Source: an uncultured Bacillota bacterium (GTDB lineage: Bacteria > Bacillota > Clostridia > Peptostreptococcales > Anaerovoracaceae). From it: a DNA stretch of 64,000 nucleotides. The notes beneath the pieces are model-generated. The model saw only the letters and a program-made list of their open reading frames with translations, did not search any database and was not told the origin of the DNA. Shown one piece after another: positions 49,674 to 57,858 of this stretch. Within the stretch, counting starts at the first letter, position 1; the number at the start of each line of letters is the position of its first letter. Location of the stretch: positions 1 to 64,000 of the forward strand of contig CASFAX010000002.1 of NCBI GenBank assembly GCA_949292945.1. Reading direction: 5' to 3'. The translations under genes were made by a program, and so were the position numbers.

Positions 49674-50359
49674 AAGTTTCCGTCAGGCTCGATGACGCAG
49701 ACATGGACAGGATCTTTTACAGCATTACCACTTTCAGAATCGTAATATGCCGCAAGGAAAGTTGATGCATTCCCCTCCAGATATATATTGGTACCTGGCG
49801 TGGACTTGAATCCAAGCTCTCCGAAAGCTTTTACACATTCTTCGGTTTCGCTGTTGAATATGTTTTCATCGTGTCTGCCGATTACCCACGACGGGTGTAT
49901 AAAGACTTTTTTACAATTCTTTGATATGAGTTTTAGAGCGAAATCCCTCTGCTTGTTCAGGGGGATATATTCTTTGTGAAAGGTATCCGCAGATAAAAAG
50001 ACTTCAGTGAAGGGGCTCTCCTTTATCATATCTGTAATTTCATCCAGGTCGCTTTCACTGTTCCAAGCTCCGCCATTAGTTATAAGAACTATCCTGGAAA
50101 TTCCTATTTCTTCCGCTGCACGGGCAACGGCTCCTGTATTTTCAGGATAGAGAAGCGGTTCACCACCGGTAATATAGATGCTCTCTATAGGATATTCTTC
50201 ACATGCTTTTTTAAGCGCGCTAACAGCCGTGTTCACATCGATTGAACCCGGTTTTTTCTTTTCCGCAGCACTGCAATGCCTGCACTTTCCAAAGCACTCA
50301 TATGTAACGGCCAGTTCCACAGTATTTATTTTTTCTTCACGACCGTTCCTCTTATCCAT
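49661..50359 (-). CDS. Radical SAM protein
   Basis: 232 residues. The iron-sulfur motif CFGKCRHC (CxxxCxxC), GGEPLLYP and VLITNGGAW are radical SAM hallmarks. No SPASM/twitch extension, only one extra cysteine near the C-terminus (HVCVIEPDG). It probably modifies a peptide or acts as an activase; no precursor peptide gene was seen adjacent. Weak ribosome site. Confidence 0.85.
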   Translation of the reverse strand: MDKRNGREEKINTVELAVTYECFGKCRHCSAAEKKKPGSIDVNTAVSALKKACEEYPIESIYITGGEPLLYPENTGAVARAAEEIGISRIVLITNGGAWNSESDLDEITDMIKESPFTEVFLSADTFHKEYIPLNKQRDFALKLISKNCKKVFIHPSWVIGRHDENIFNSETEECVKAFGELGFKSTPGTNIYLEGNASTFLAAYYDSESGNAVKDPVHVCVIEPDGNFYFR

Positions 50360-50430
50360 ATTCTATCAGTCATCCGTCTTCCGGCAGTTTTACTTTTCTG
50401 CCAGTGCTAATAAAAAAGCTCTTATATGAA

Positions 50431-50461
50431 CAGAGAGCGGAGCAATGTGCCCCACTCCCTG
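50431..50461 (-). terminator. Terminator-like hairpin after oppA
   Basis: CAGGGAGTGGGGC-ACATT-GCTCCGCTCTCTG pairs along 13 positions (with G-T pairs). The T tract (about 50412-50417) is 14 bases away, so termination is probable only. Confidence 0.5.
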
Positions 50462-50474
50462 ATTTCAAGTTCAA

Positions 50475-52085
50475 TTAAGCAACATTTCTGAAGTTACCGT
50501 CTTCATCAGTTACTACGTCTGCAAGATAGAATCCGCCTGTAGGAGTATGTACTATTCCCTGAATCTCGGATCTCCAGCATCTGTATCCGCCCTGATCGAG
50601 GCAAGGAATTATAGTCTTATAGTCCATGAGGTACTCCTGTATCTTGGTGATCTTAGCAGTTCTCTCATCAAAGTCAACTGTTCCTCTTGCGTCTGCAACC
50701 ATTGCTTCCTGAGTAGCTGGATCAGGATTGGTTGCCTCAGGATTTCTCAGGCAGAATCTGTCGAGAAGGAGGAACGGCTCGTTCCAGCCAAGGCTCAGGT
50801 AAGCCAGATCGAAGTTACCGTCAACAACGTCCTGATTTACATAAGACCATTCCTGAGTAGTGATATCCATATTGATTCCCAGTGCCTTCATGTCGGACTG
50901 TATGGACTGAGCCATGCTCTTGGATGGTTCGCCATCCTGAGAAGAGAATGTCAGGGCGAGCTGCTGTCCGTCCTTATCGCGGAATCCGTCTCCATCGGTA
51001 TCTGTCCATCCTGCTTCTTCGAGCAGAGCTTCAGCCTCTTCAAAATCGTAATCGTAGTGAGCCTTATAGTATTCCTCGGCAGCCGGATCGTAGTTCAGGC
51101 ACTTCGATACTACCAGGCTGTATGCCGGAGGATATATCTCCTGCAGGTAGTTGGAGAAGTTATCTCTGTTTATACCCTTGATTATAGCGAGTCTTACGTT
51201 TTCGTCAGCGAGTATAGGGTTTGTCATATTCATTTCAACATAAGACAGCGTAGCAGAAGCTGAATCAACAACTGTGATATCTTCGTTGTTTGAAAGTTCT
51301 TCATAGTATTCCATAGGTACGGATGTCAGTACGTCGAACTCTCCGTTCTGGATACCTTCTGCCCATGTGAACGCTTCGCCTGTGAATACAACCTTTATCT
51401 CCTTTATAGGCATAACACCCTTGTTCTCTACCTTAGGATTATGCGTTACATAGCCGTCGTTAGCCTTCAGGATTGCATAAGCACCAGCTTCATACTCGTC
51501 AAGGTAGTAAGGTCCATAAGGATGTGCTCCCCAGAGAAGTTCATCCTTAGACATGGAATCGAGCTCGTCCTTGTCGATAAGTCCTGTAAAGCATGACATG
51601 AAATTATATTCCATATCTGCCTTGAACTCGGAAAGGTGAACGATTACGTCTCTTCCGTCAACTTCCATGGACTCGATGTTGGCGTAACCCTCAGCGTATT
51701 CGCTGACTTCTTTACCCCATTCTACAGATGCGATAAAGTCCTCAGGTTCTACCTGCTCGCCTGTAGAATAGTACATTCCCTCAGGGAATGTGATGGTCCA
51801 GGTAAGACCGTCTTCACTCCATACTCCCTCTGAAGCAATGCAAGGAATTGGAGCTCCTGTCTCGTTATCTCTGTCGAAGATAGGGTCTGCCATGAGGCAC
51901 TGCATGTCGTTCCAGGATGAGCACTGGAACATGTCAACGCCCTGCCACGACGAGTCCTGAATGATCAGGGTCTTTCCGCCGCCTTCCGAACCGGGACTGC
52001 TGCTGTCATCGCCACCGCATGAGCTGAGCGCCAGAGACAGTACCATCACTGCGATCAGAACGACTGTCAATTTCTTTCTTTTCAT
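50475..52085 (-). CDS. oppA: Oligopeptide ABC transporter substrate-binding lipoprotein
   Basis: 536 residues from MKRKKLTVVLIAVMVLS; AAGGAGG upstream. Lipobox LALSSC, then the SBP_bac_5 fold (DRDNETGAPIPCIASEGVWSEDGLTWTITFPEGMYYSTG, EDFIASVEWG, RLAIIKGINRDNF). It captures peptides outside the cell for the OppBCDF permease encoded upstream. Last gene of the operon, unusual because the binding protein often comes first. Confidence 0.93.
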   Translation of the reverse strand: MKRKKLTVVLIAVMVLSLALSSCGGDDSSSPGSEGGGKTLIIQDSSWQGVDMFQCSSWNDMQCLMADPIFDRDNETGAPIPCIASEGVWSEDGLTWTITFPEGMYYSTGEQVEPEDFIASVEWGKEVSEYAEGYANIESMEVDGRDVIVHLSEFKADMEYNFMSCFTGLIDKDELDSMSKDELLWGAHPYGPYYLDEYEAGAYAILKANDGYVTHNPKVENKGVMPIKEIKVVFTGEAFTWAEGIQNGEFDVLTSVPMEYYEELSNNEDITVVDSASATLSYVEMNMTNPILADENVRLAIIKGINRDNFSNYLQEIYPPAYSLVVSKCLNYDPAAEEYYKAHYDYDFEEAEALLEEAGWTDTDGDGFRDKDGQQLALTFSSQDGEPSKSMAQSIQSDMKALGINMDITTQEWSYVNQDVVDGNFDLAYLSLGWNEPFLLLDRFCLRNPEATNPDPATQEAMVADARGTVDFDERTAKITKIQEYLMDYKTIIPCLDQGGYRCWRSEIQGIVHTPTGGFYLADVVTDEDGNFRNVA

Positions 52086-52130
52086 TTGTCTTCCTCCTTG
52101 TCTTAAAGGGTTATATATCACGGAATCCAG

Positions 52131-53186
52131 CTATTCCGCAGATACCTCTTTCTCCTCCGAAACCTTCTCACCTACGCCTTTTTCATCATACATGAAACAG
52201 GTAACCTGATGACTGTCGCTCAGGTACACATTCTCAGGAGTCTCCTGCATGCATCTTTCACCGGCATAAGGACATCTAGGGTTGAAATGGCATCCCTTAG
52301 GCAGATGGATAAGGCTTCCAGGCTCTCCGCCCATTATATACTTCTCCTTATCTCTGTCGTGAGGGTTGAGTATAGGCGATGCGGACATCAGGCCTCTGGT
52401 GTAAGGATGCTTCGGATTTTCTATAACGTCATCTGTAGGACCGTACTCCACCAGTCTTCCCAGATACATTACGGCGATCTTATCGCTTATATACCTTATT
52501 ACGTTCAGGTCGTGAGTTATGACCAGATAAGTAAGATGCATCTTCTCCTGAAGTTCCAGAAGGAGATTCAGCACCTGAGCCTGAACGGAAATATCCAGCG
52601 CCGATGTAGGCTCATCCAGAATCATCACCTTAGGATCCAGGACCAAGGCTCTCGCGATAGCAATTCTCTGTAACTGTCCTCCTGACAGCTGATGCGGATA
52701 GCTGTAGAGATACCTTTCGTCCATTTTGACAAGCTCAAGAGATTTTCTGGCTCTCTCCTTAGCCTCGGCCTTTTTCATCCCGTGAATGATAAGCGGTCTC
52801 ATGATGGAGCTTTCCACCGTTTCTCTCGGGTTAAGGTTAGATGCAGGATCCTGGAAGACTACGGCCACCTCCGTGCGGAAATCCTTCATCTGCTTTTTCG
52901 TAGCGTGAGAAAGGTTCACTCCGTCAAATACCACATGGCTGTCCGTAGGCTTCGTGAGGTTCAAAATAACTCTGGCAAGGGTGGTCTTTCCGCTTCCGGA
53001 TTCGCCTACAAGGCCGACTATCTCTCCTGCCTTTATGTTCAGGGTTACATCGTCAACAGCCTTTACATACTGCTTTCCACCCTTTAATTTGCCTTTATTA
53101 ACGGTAAAATATTTCTTTAAATGATCCAGTTCTATGACATTTTCCGGATCGTGTACGAAAGTTTCATTCTTGGCATTTTCTTTCAT
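52131..53186 (-). CDS. oppF: Oligopeptide ABC transporter ATPase
   Basis: 351 residues. Walker A GLVGESGSGKTT, signature LSGGQLQRIAIARAL, Walker B VMILDEPTSALD, H-loop VITHD, and the C-terminal oligopeptide-type extension GCHFNPRCPYAGERC. Forms the ATPase pair with OppD. Overlaps oppD by one base. Confidence 0.94.
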   Translation of the reverse strand: MKENAKNETFVHDPENVIELDHLKKYFTVNKGKLKGGKQYVKAVDDVTLNIKAGEIVGLVGESGSGKTTLARVILNLTKPTDSHVVFDGVNLSHATKKQMKDFRTEVAVVFQDPASNLNPRETVESSIMRPLIIHGMKKAEAKERARKSLELVKMDERYLYSYPHQLSGGQLQRIAIARALVLDPKVMILDEPTSALDISVQAQVLNLLLELQEKMHLTYLVITHDLNVIRYISDKIAVMYLGRLVEYGPTDDVIENPKHPYTRGLMSASPILNPHDRDKEKYIMGGEPGSLIHLPKGCHFNPRCPYAGERCMQETPENVYLSDSHQVTCFMYDEKGVGEKVSEEKEVSAE

Positions 53187-54157
53187 TACTTGTCACCGCC
53201 TTCCCGAAAACAGCTGTACGAGTGCGTACCGGACACCTGAACCAGCGGCGGCTCCTGAGTCCTGCACTGTTCCGTAGCATATGGACATCTGTTTGCGAAA
53301 CGGCATCCCACGAAGTCACCGGTTATCCGAGGTACGCTGCCGTCTATAGTCTGAAGACGTCCTTCGGTTTTCTTTATCCTCGGAAGCGCCTTCATCAGAA
53401 GGGAAGTATACGGATGTTTCGGTTCGTCGAAGATATCGAAAACCGTTCCCGTCTCTACTACGTGCCCTGCATACATAACTACTACAAAATCCGCAACCTC
53501 TGCAACGAGGCCGAAATTATGAGTAATCATCATAACTGCCGTGTCGAAGTCATCCCTTAAAGCCTTTATAATTCTCAGTATCTGTGCCTCTATGGTTACA
53601 TCGAGAGCAGTTGTAGGCTCATCAGCTATGAGAAGTTCCGGACGGCGTGCAAGCATCATCGCTATCATAACACGCTGTCTCATTCCTCCTGAGAGCTCGT
53701 GAGGGAAACTCTTCGCGCGGCTTTCCGCATCAGGCATCTTTACATCCTTGTAAAGTTCTATTACTCTCTTCCACGCTTCTTCTTTAGAAACACCATCCAG
53801 TTCGATACCTTCTGCCACCTGCCATCCGGTAGTGTAAACCGGATTCAGCGAGTCCAGAGGGTTCTGGAATATCATTCCTATCTCACGTCCTCTGACCTTC
53901 TCTATCTCCTGACGCTTAAGTTCCAGAAGATTTCTGTCGTTAAAAATGGCCTTTCCGGTTACCTTGGCGTTGCCTCCGGCAAGAAGCTGGAGCAGAGAAT
54001 GGGCAACGGTCGATTTTCCGCAACCTGATTCTCCAACTATGGCGAGAATTTCTCCTCTTCTCAGTTCAAAATTGACGTTATTTACTGCGGACAGATATCC
54101 GTCTTTTACCTTATAGTCAATGCACAGGTTTTCTACCTTTAACAATTTTTCTCCCAT
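53186..54157 (-). CDS. oppD: Oligopeptide ABC transporter ATPase
   Basis: 323 residues from MGEKLLKVENLCIDY; the second ATG has better spacing to AGGAGG. Walker A AIVGESGCGKST, signature LSGGMRQRVMIAM, Walker B LLIADEPTTALD, C-terminal CRFANRCPYATEQC. Pairs with OppF. Confidence 0.94.
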   Translation of the reverse strand: MGEKLLKVENLCIDYKVKDGYLSAVNNVNFELRRGEILAIVGESGCGKSTVAHSLLQLLAGGNAKVTGKAIFNDRNLLELKRQEIEKVRGREIGMIFQNPLDSLNPVYTTGWQVAEGIELDGVSKEEAWKRVIELYKDVKMPDAESRAKSFPHELSGGMRQRVMIAMMLARRPELLIADEPTTALDVTIEAQILRIIKALRDDFDTAVMMITHNFGLVAEVADFVVVMYAGHVVETGTVFDIFDEPKHPYTSLLMKALPRIKKTEGRLQTIDGSVPRITGDFVGCRFANRCPYATEQCRTQEPPLVQVSGTHSYSCFREGGDK

Positions 54158-54170
54158 GACCATGACCTCC

Positions 54171-55019
54171 TTACTGCGATTTCATTCTTACATCGAGGAG
54201 GTCTCTGAGACCTTCGCCGAGGATATTGAAACCGAATACTGTATATACGAGAGCTAATCCAGGGAATATACACATCCACGGTCCTCTCGCTATATAGTCG
54301 ATGCTTTCAGATACCATGAGTCCCCAGTCAGGCGACGGAGGCATTGATCCTACGCCAAGGAAGCTCAAGGTGGTAGTCGACATGATAGTTCCAGGAAGCT
54401 GCATGGAAACGGTTACTATGATTACAGGCACTATGTTAGGCAGTATATACCTGAACATAATGGACCTGGAACTTTCTCCGAAAGATATACCCGTCTCGAT
54501 AAATGCCTGGTTTCTTATCGACATCGTCTTGGCTCTTACCATTCTGGTATAGGAAGCCCAGTTTACTATGGATATTGCTATTATCGCGTTAGTAAGTCCG
54601 CTTCCGATGATGGTAACTACTGCAAGAGCCATAATGAGACCAGGGATGCAGTAAGTAAGGTCAGCCAGGAACGTAAGGCCTTTATCAAGCGGTCCTCCGA
54701 AGTATCCCGAAAGCAGTCCCAGCGTTACACCTATAACGAGCTGAAGTCCAGCACCTATGAGGGCAACCTGAAGGGTTATTCTCGTTCCGTATACTATGCG
54801 GCTGAACAGGTCTCTTCCCATATTATCTGTTCCGAAGAGGTGCTCTCCGCTCGGAGCCAGGAGGATACTGGTAGGGTCTGCCGCATCATAGCCATAAGGC
54901 GCTATCTGGTTAGCGAATATAGCAACTACTATTACGCTCAATACCATGATGAAGCCTATCATAAAGTTCACATTCTTATAACACGATGTGAAGAACTCTT
55001 TTATAGGGCTCTGATTCAT
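54171..55019 (-). CDS. oppC: Oligopeptide ABC transporter permease
   Basis: 282 residues. N-terminal helix, then APSGEHLFGTDNMGRDLFSRIVYGTR and the EAA loop (ETGISFGESSRSIMFRYILPNIVPVII) of OppC-type permeases, five or six membrane segments. Overlaps oppB by one base. Confidence 0.94.
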   Translation of the reverse strand: MNQSPIKEFFTSCYKNVNFMIGFIMVLSVIVVAIFANQIAPYGYDAADPTSILLAPSGEHLFGTDNMGRDLFSRIVYGTRITLQVALIGAGLQLVIGVTLGLLSGYFGGPLDKGLTFLADLTYCIPGLIMALAVVTIIGSGLTNAIIAISIVNWASYTRMVRAKTMSIRNQAFIETGISFGESSRSIMFRYILPNIVPVIIVTVSMQLPGTIMSTTTLSFLGVGSMPPSPDWGLMVSESIDYIARGPWMCIFPGLALVYTVFGFNILGEGLRDLLDVRMKSQ

Positions 55020-55957
55020 TACTTGTCACCTCCTGTTACGGATATCCTTATTCTCGGATCGAGAAAACCGAGAACGATGTCACTCAGTATGTTGCATATA
55101 ACAGTGAGAACAGTAATTATCAGGATAATAGCCTGAACTACGTTGAAGTCCTGCTGAATTATCGAACTCAGCATCAGGTTTCCCATACCAGGAATACCGA
55201 AGATTCTCTCTATGATCATATATCCTGAAATGAGCCACGGCAGTGACATGAACAGGTTTACAGTTATAACTATAAGGGAATTTCTGAGGACGTGTCTCGT
55301 CAGCACTCTTCTTTCAGGAAGACCCTTTGCGTATGCTGTGGTTACATATTTTTCATTGAGCACGTCGATCGCTTCCGACTTTGTAAGTCTTATGGTAGAA
55401 GCAAGTCCGCTAAGTACGCCTGCCGTAATAGGAAGTACGTAGTGTTTCCACGTTTCAAATCCGCTTGCAGGGAACCAACCAAGACCAACTGCAAAACCGA
55501 GGATAAGAAGAACAGAAAGCCAGAATGACGGTACTGCTGTCAGAACCAGTGAAGTGTTAACCGTGATCCTGTCAAAAGCCTTATCCTTCTTAAATGCGCA
55601 GTAGAGACCTGCAGGAACAGCTATAGCATACTGAATAATCATAGTTATCACGGTAAGCTTCAAGCTGATAGGTATTCTGGTACTTACCATATCCCAAACC
55701 GGAATACGATACTTATAGGAAATACCGAAGTCTCCATGCATAATCCCCGTTATCCAGTCAACATACTGAACAAGCAGAGGTCTGTCCAGCCCGTACTCGT
55801 GACGAAGGGCCTCAAGGTTTTCCGGTTTAGCAAGCTGCCCTGCCATGATCGTTACTGGATCGCCAGGCATAAGATAAATCATGCTGAATACGAAAAAAGA
55901 CACGCAGAACAGCAGGATTATGCCTAGTCCAATTTTCTTCAAGACATAATTTCTCAT
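55019..55957 (-). CDS. oppB: Oligopeptide ABC transporter permease
   Basis: 312 residues from MRNYVLKKIGLGIILLF; six membrane segments, MPGDPVTIM near residue 35, and the EAA loop (AKGLPERRVLTRHVLRNSLIVITV). AGGAG is 12 bases upstream of the ATG, rather far. First gene of the operon behind a sigma-54 promoter. Confidence 0.93.
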   Translation of the reverse strand: MRNYVLKKIGLGIILLFCVSFFVFSMIYLMPGDPVTIMAGQLAKPENLEALRHEYGLDRPLLVQYVDWITGIMHGDFGISYKYRIPVWDMVSTRIPISLKLTVITMIIQYAIAVPAGLYCAFKKDKAFDRITVNTSLVLTAVPSFWLSVLLILGFAVGLGWFPASGFETWKHYVLPITAGVLSGLASTIRLTKSEAIDVLNEKYVTTAYAKGLPERRVLTRHVLRNSLIVITVNLFMSLPWLISGYMIIERIFGIPGMGNLMLSSIIQQDFNVVQAIILIITVLTVICNILSDIVLGFLDPRIRISVTGGDK

Positions 55958-56048
55958 CAGAGAATCCAACTCCTCTCTTTAGCATTGAATAATTTGTGTC
56001 ATTGCACCTAAATAAGCGCGCCGTGTTGGTAACGACGCATAAATATAA

Positions 56049-56065
56049 AGCAAGTCCCGTGCCAA
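56049..56065 (-). promoter_or_regulatory. Sigma-54 promoter of the opp operon
   Basis: On the minus strand TTGGCACGGGACTTGCT matches the -24/-12 consensus (TTGGCAC-N5-TTGCT) at every key position. Transcription would start about 80 bases before oppB. Activation requires an enhancer-binding ATPase such as that at 57859. Confidence 0.9.
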
Positions 56066-56101
56066 TTAACTGAAAAATATTTATTTTTTCATTACATCAA
56101 T

Positions 56102-56118
56102 TTGTCACAGTATTTGCA
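56102..56118 (+). promoter_or_regulatory. Near-consensus sigma-54 promoter of the serine hydrolase gene
   Basis: TTGTCACAGTATTTGCA has TTGtCAC-N5-TTGCA: one mismatch, at the second G of the -24 GG pair, which usually matters. It points to the hydrolase, opposite to the opp promoter. Confidence 0.5.
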
Positions 56119-56126
56119 TGTGATAT

Positions 56127-56160
56127 AACCGTACGGATTATGTATACAAAACCGTATAGT
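56127..56160. promoter_or_regulatory. Candidate activator sites upstream of opp
   Basis: Two AACCGTA boxes (56127-56133 and 56150-56156), the first within the palindrome CCGTACGG, lie about 60-95 bases upstream of the opp -24 element, a usual place for enhancer-binding protein sites. Confidence 0.4.
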
Positions 56161-56192
56161 ATATAATATGTATGATGAAGAGGTGGTTAAAC

Positions 56193-57626
56193 ATGTTTGA
56201 CACTAAGGCTCTGGACAGTTACCTTGAGAACCTGTTTAAAGAGAAAGGCTATCCAAGCGTCACCGTCTGCATACGCGGACCTGAGGGCATTGTTTTCGAG
56301 AAGGGCTATGGATATATAGACATGGCCAAAACAAAACCTGCAAATCCTGATACAATCTACGGTATTGCATCGATGAGTAAATCAATGACAGCTCTCGCGT
56401 GCGCCATTTTACAGGCAGAAGGCAGGCTTGACTATTCTGATCCCGTTATAAAGTATTTCCCTGACTTCAGAGTGCCGGGAACACCAAAAGAGTGCGTTAC
56501 ATTGAGACATCTTGCAATGCATACTGCCGGTGTCCCTCCTATTCCTCCTCTGGAATGGTCAATCGTGATGAATTCAGCGGAAAGAGACAGTGAATATTCA
56601 AAAAAACTCAAAGCTTCCGCTCCCAATAAGATGGACACCATAGAAGATATCATCGATTTCATAGCAAACAGCGGTGCTTATGAACCTCTTGGCGCTCCAG
56701 GCGAGTACATGAGCTACTCTAATGAAGCCTATGCAATTCTTTCTTATGTAGTGGATCAGGCCGCCGGAATGTCCCTGGAGGATTTTCTCGATCAGCGTAT
56801 CTTCAGGCCTCTCGGCATGACGAGATCCGTCCTCGACCTTGACGGGTCAGAGGCAGAAAAGATTGCATCCGACGGAAATATTACAGAGCTCTTTGAAGTT
56901 GACGAAGACGGAAAGCTGTACTCAGACAAGAACTGGTCTATTCTGCCTCCTTTCAGAGGATGCGCATGTGTAAAGTCCACTGCCAGAGACATGACCAAAT
57001 ACTATCTGATGCTTGCACAGGGCGGAAAGTTTGAAGGTAAACAGATCATTCCGCAGGAAGCCGTGGAAATCCTTATAGGCCACGAATTTCCTGAAACTCC
57101 AAGACCGTTCTACTGTTTCGGTCTCAATAAAAGAATCAAGTGTGGAAGAGTTCTGTGCGAACACTCCGGCGGTCTCCATGGTGTATCCACTAACGGTGGC
57201 CTCATAAAGGAAGAACCCGGAAAGCCGGGATACTCCATGGTTGCACTCTGTAATCAGGGAGATGTATCTGCAGAACCATTTACATGGGTATGTTACAACA
57301 TGATACTTGGACTTCCTCTCGATACAAAGCACTACTGGGCTATCCCTAACGGTCATAAATTCAGTGCTCCTGAGATGATTACAGGCACTTATATCAGCAG
57401 AGAAGGCAATCCGTCGTATTGCATCGTTTCCGCCGATGAAGACGGTAACCTCAAAGCCGAGTACCATGATTCCCCTTTGAATCTCCACTATTGCGGCGGT
57501 ACGCTGTTCAGCGCCAGAACAGACAAAGATCCTGACACCCAGCAGACTACGATGGAATTCTACATACGCGACGGCAAAGCCTGGGCAGTAAGGTGCTACA
57601 CCAGAATATACCAGAGAATCTCATAG
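56193..57626 (+). CDS. Serine beta-lactamase-like hydrolase (D-aminopeptidase/esterase type)
   Basis: 477 residues from MFDTKALDSYLENLF; AGAGGTGG six bases upstream favours this ATG. Class C-like fold: nucleophile motif SMSK (residue ~67), YSN (residues ~170) as the second motif and HSGGLHG as the third. No signal peptide, so cytoplasmic. With the peptide uptake operon next door it probably processes imported peptides (inference). A C-terminal ~100-residue beta domain follows. Confidence 0.88.
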   Translation: MFDTKALDSYLENLFKEKGYPSVTVCIRGPEGIVFEKGYGYIDMAKTKPANPDTIYGIASMSKSMTALACAILQAEGRLDYSDPVIKYFPDFRVPGTPKECVTLRHLAMHTAGVPPIPPLEWSIVMNSAERDSEYSKKLKASAPNKMDTIEDIIDFIANSGAYEPLGAPGEYMSYSNEAYAILSYVVDQAAGMSLEDFLDQRIFRPLGMTRSVLDLDGSEAEKIASDGNITELFEVDEDGKLYSDKNWSILPPFRGCACVKSTARDMTKYYLMLAQGGKFEGKQIIPQEAVEILIGHEFPETPRPFYCFGLNKRIKCGRVLCEHSGGLHGVSTNGGLIKEEPGKPGYSMVALCNQGDVSAEPFTWVCYNMILGLPLDTKHYWAIPNGHKFSAPEMITGTYISREGNPSYCIVSADEDGNLKAEYHDSPLNLHYCGGTLFSARTDKDPDTQQTTMEFYIRDGKAWAVRCYTRIYQRIS

Positions 57627-57668
57627 TTATTACTTATATGCAAATTTTCATAAGCTTCCCTATAGTAT

Positions 57669-57707
57669 GCGCACCTGTTCATTTCGATGACAGGTGCGTT
57701 TTTGTAT
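57669..57707 (+). terminator. Terminator after the serine hydrolase gene
   Basis: GCGCACCTGT...ACAGGTGCGTTTTTG forms a stem of nine or more pairs with T residues. Confidence 0.85.
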
Positions 57708-57790
57708 AAAAATTGGCTACTTAAATGGGTTTTTATTCGTATAATAATTATATAACCCAATTAAACCTCTTTTTTCACCTGTTGTTCACT

Positions 57791-57818
57791 TTGCTTTTAA
57801 CTATCCTTTTGGTATAAT
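57791..57818 (+). promoter_or_regulatory. Promoter of the sigma-54 activator gene
   Basis: TTGCTT (57791-57796), 16 bases, TATAAT (57813-57818). A sigma-70 promoter, so the activator is made independently of sigma-54. Confidence 0.75.
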
Positions 57819-57858
57819 TATAGAAAGACTTTGCAGTGCACCATGAGGATTGACACAT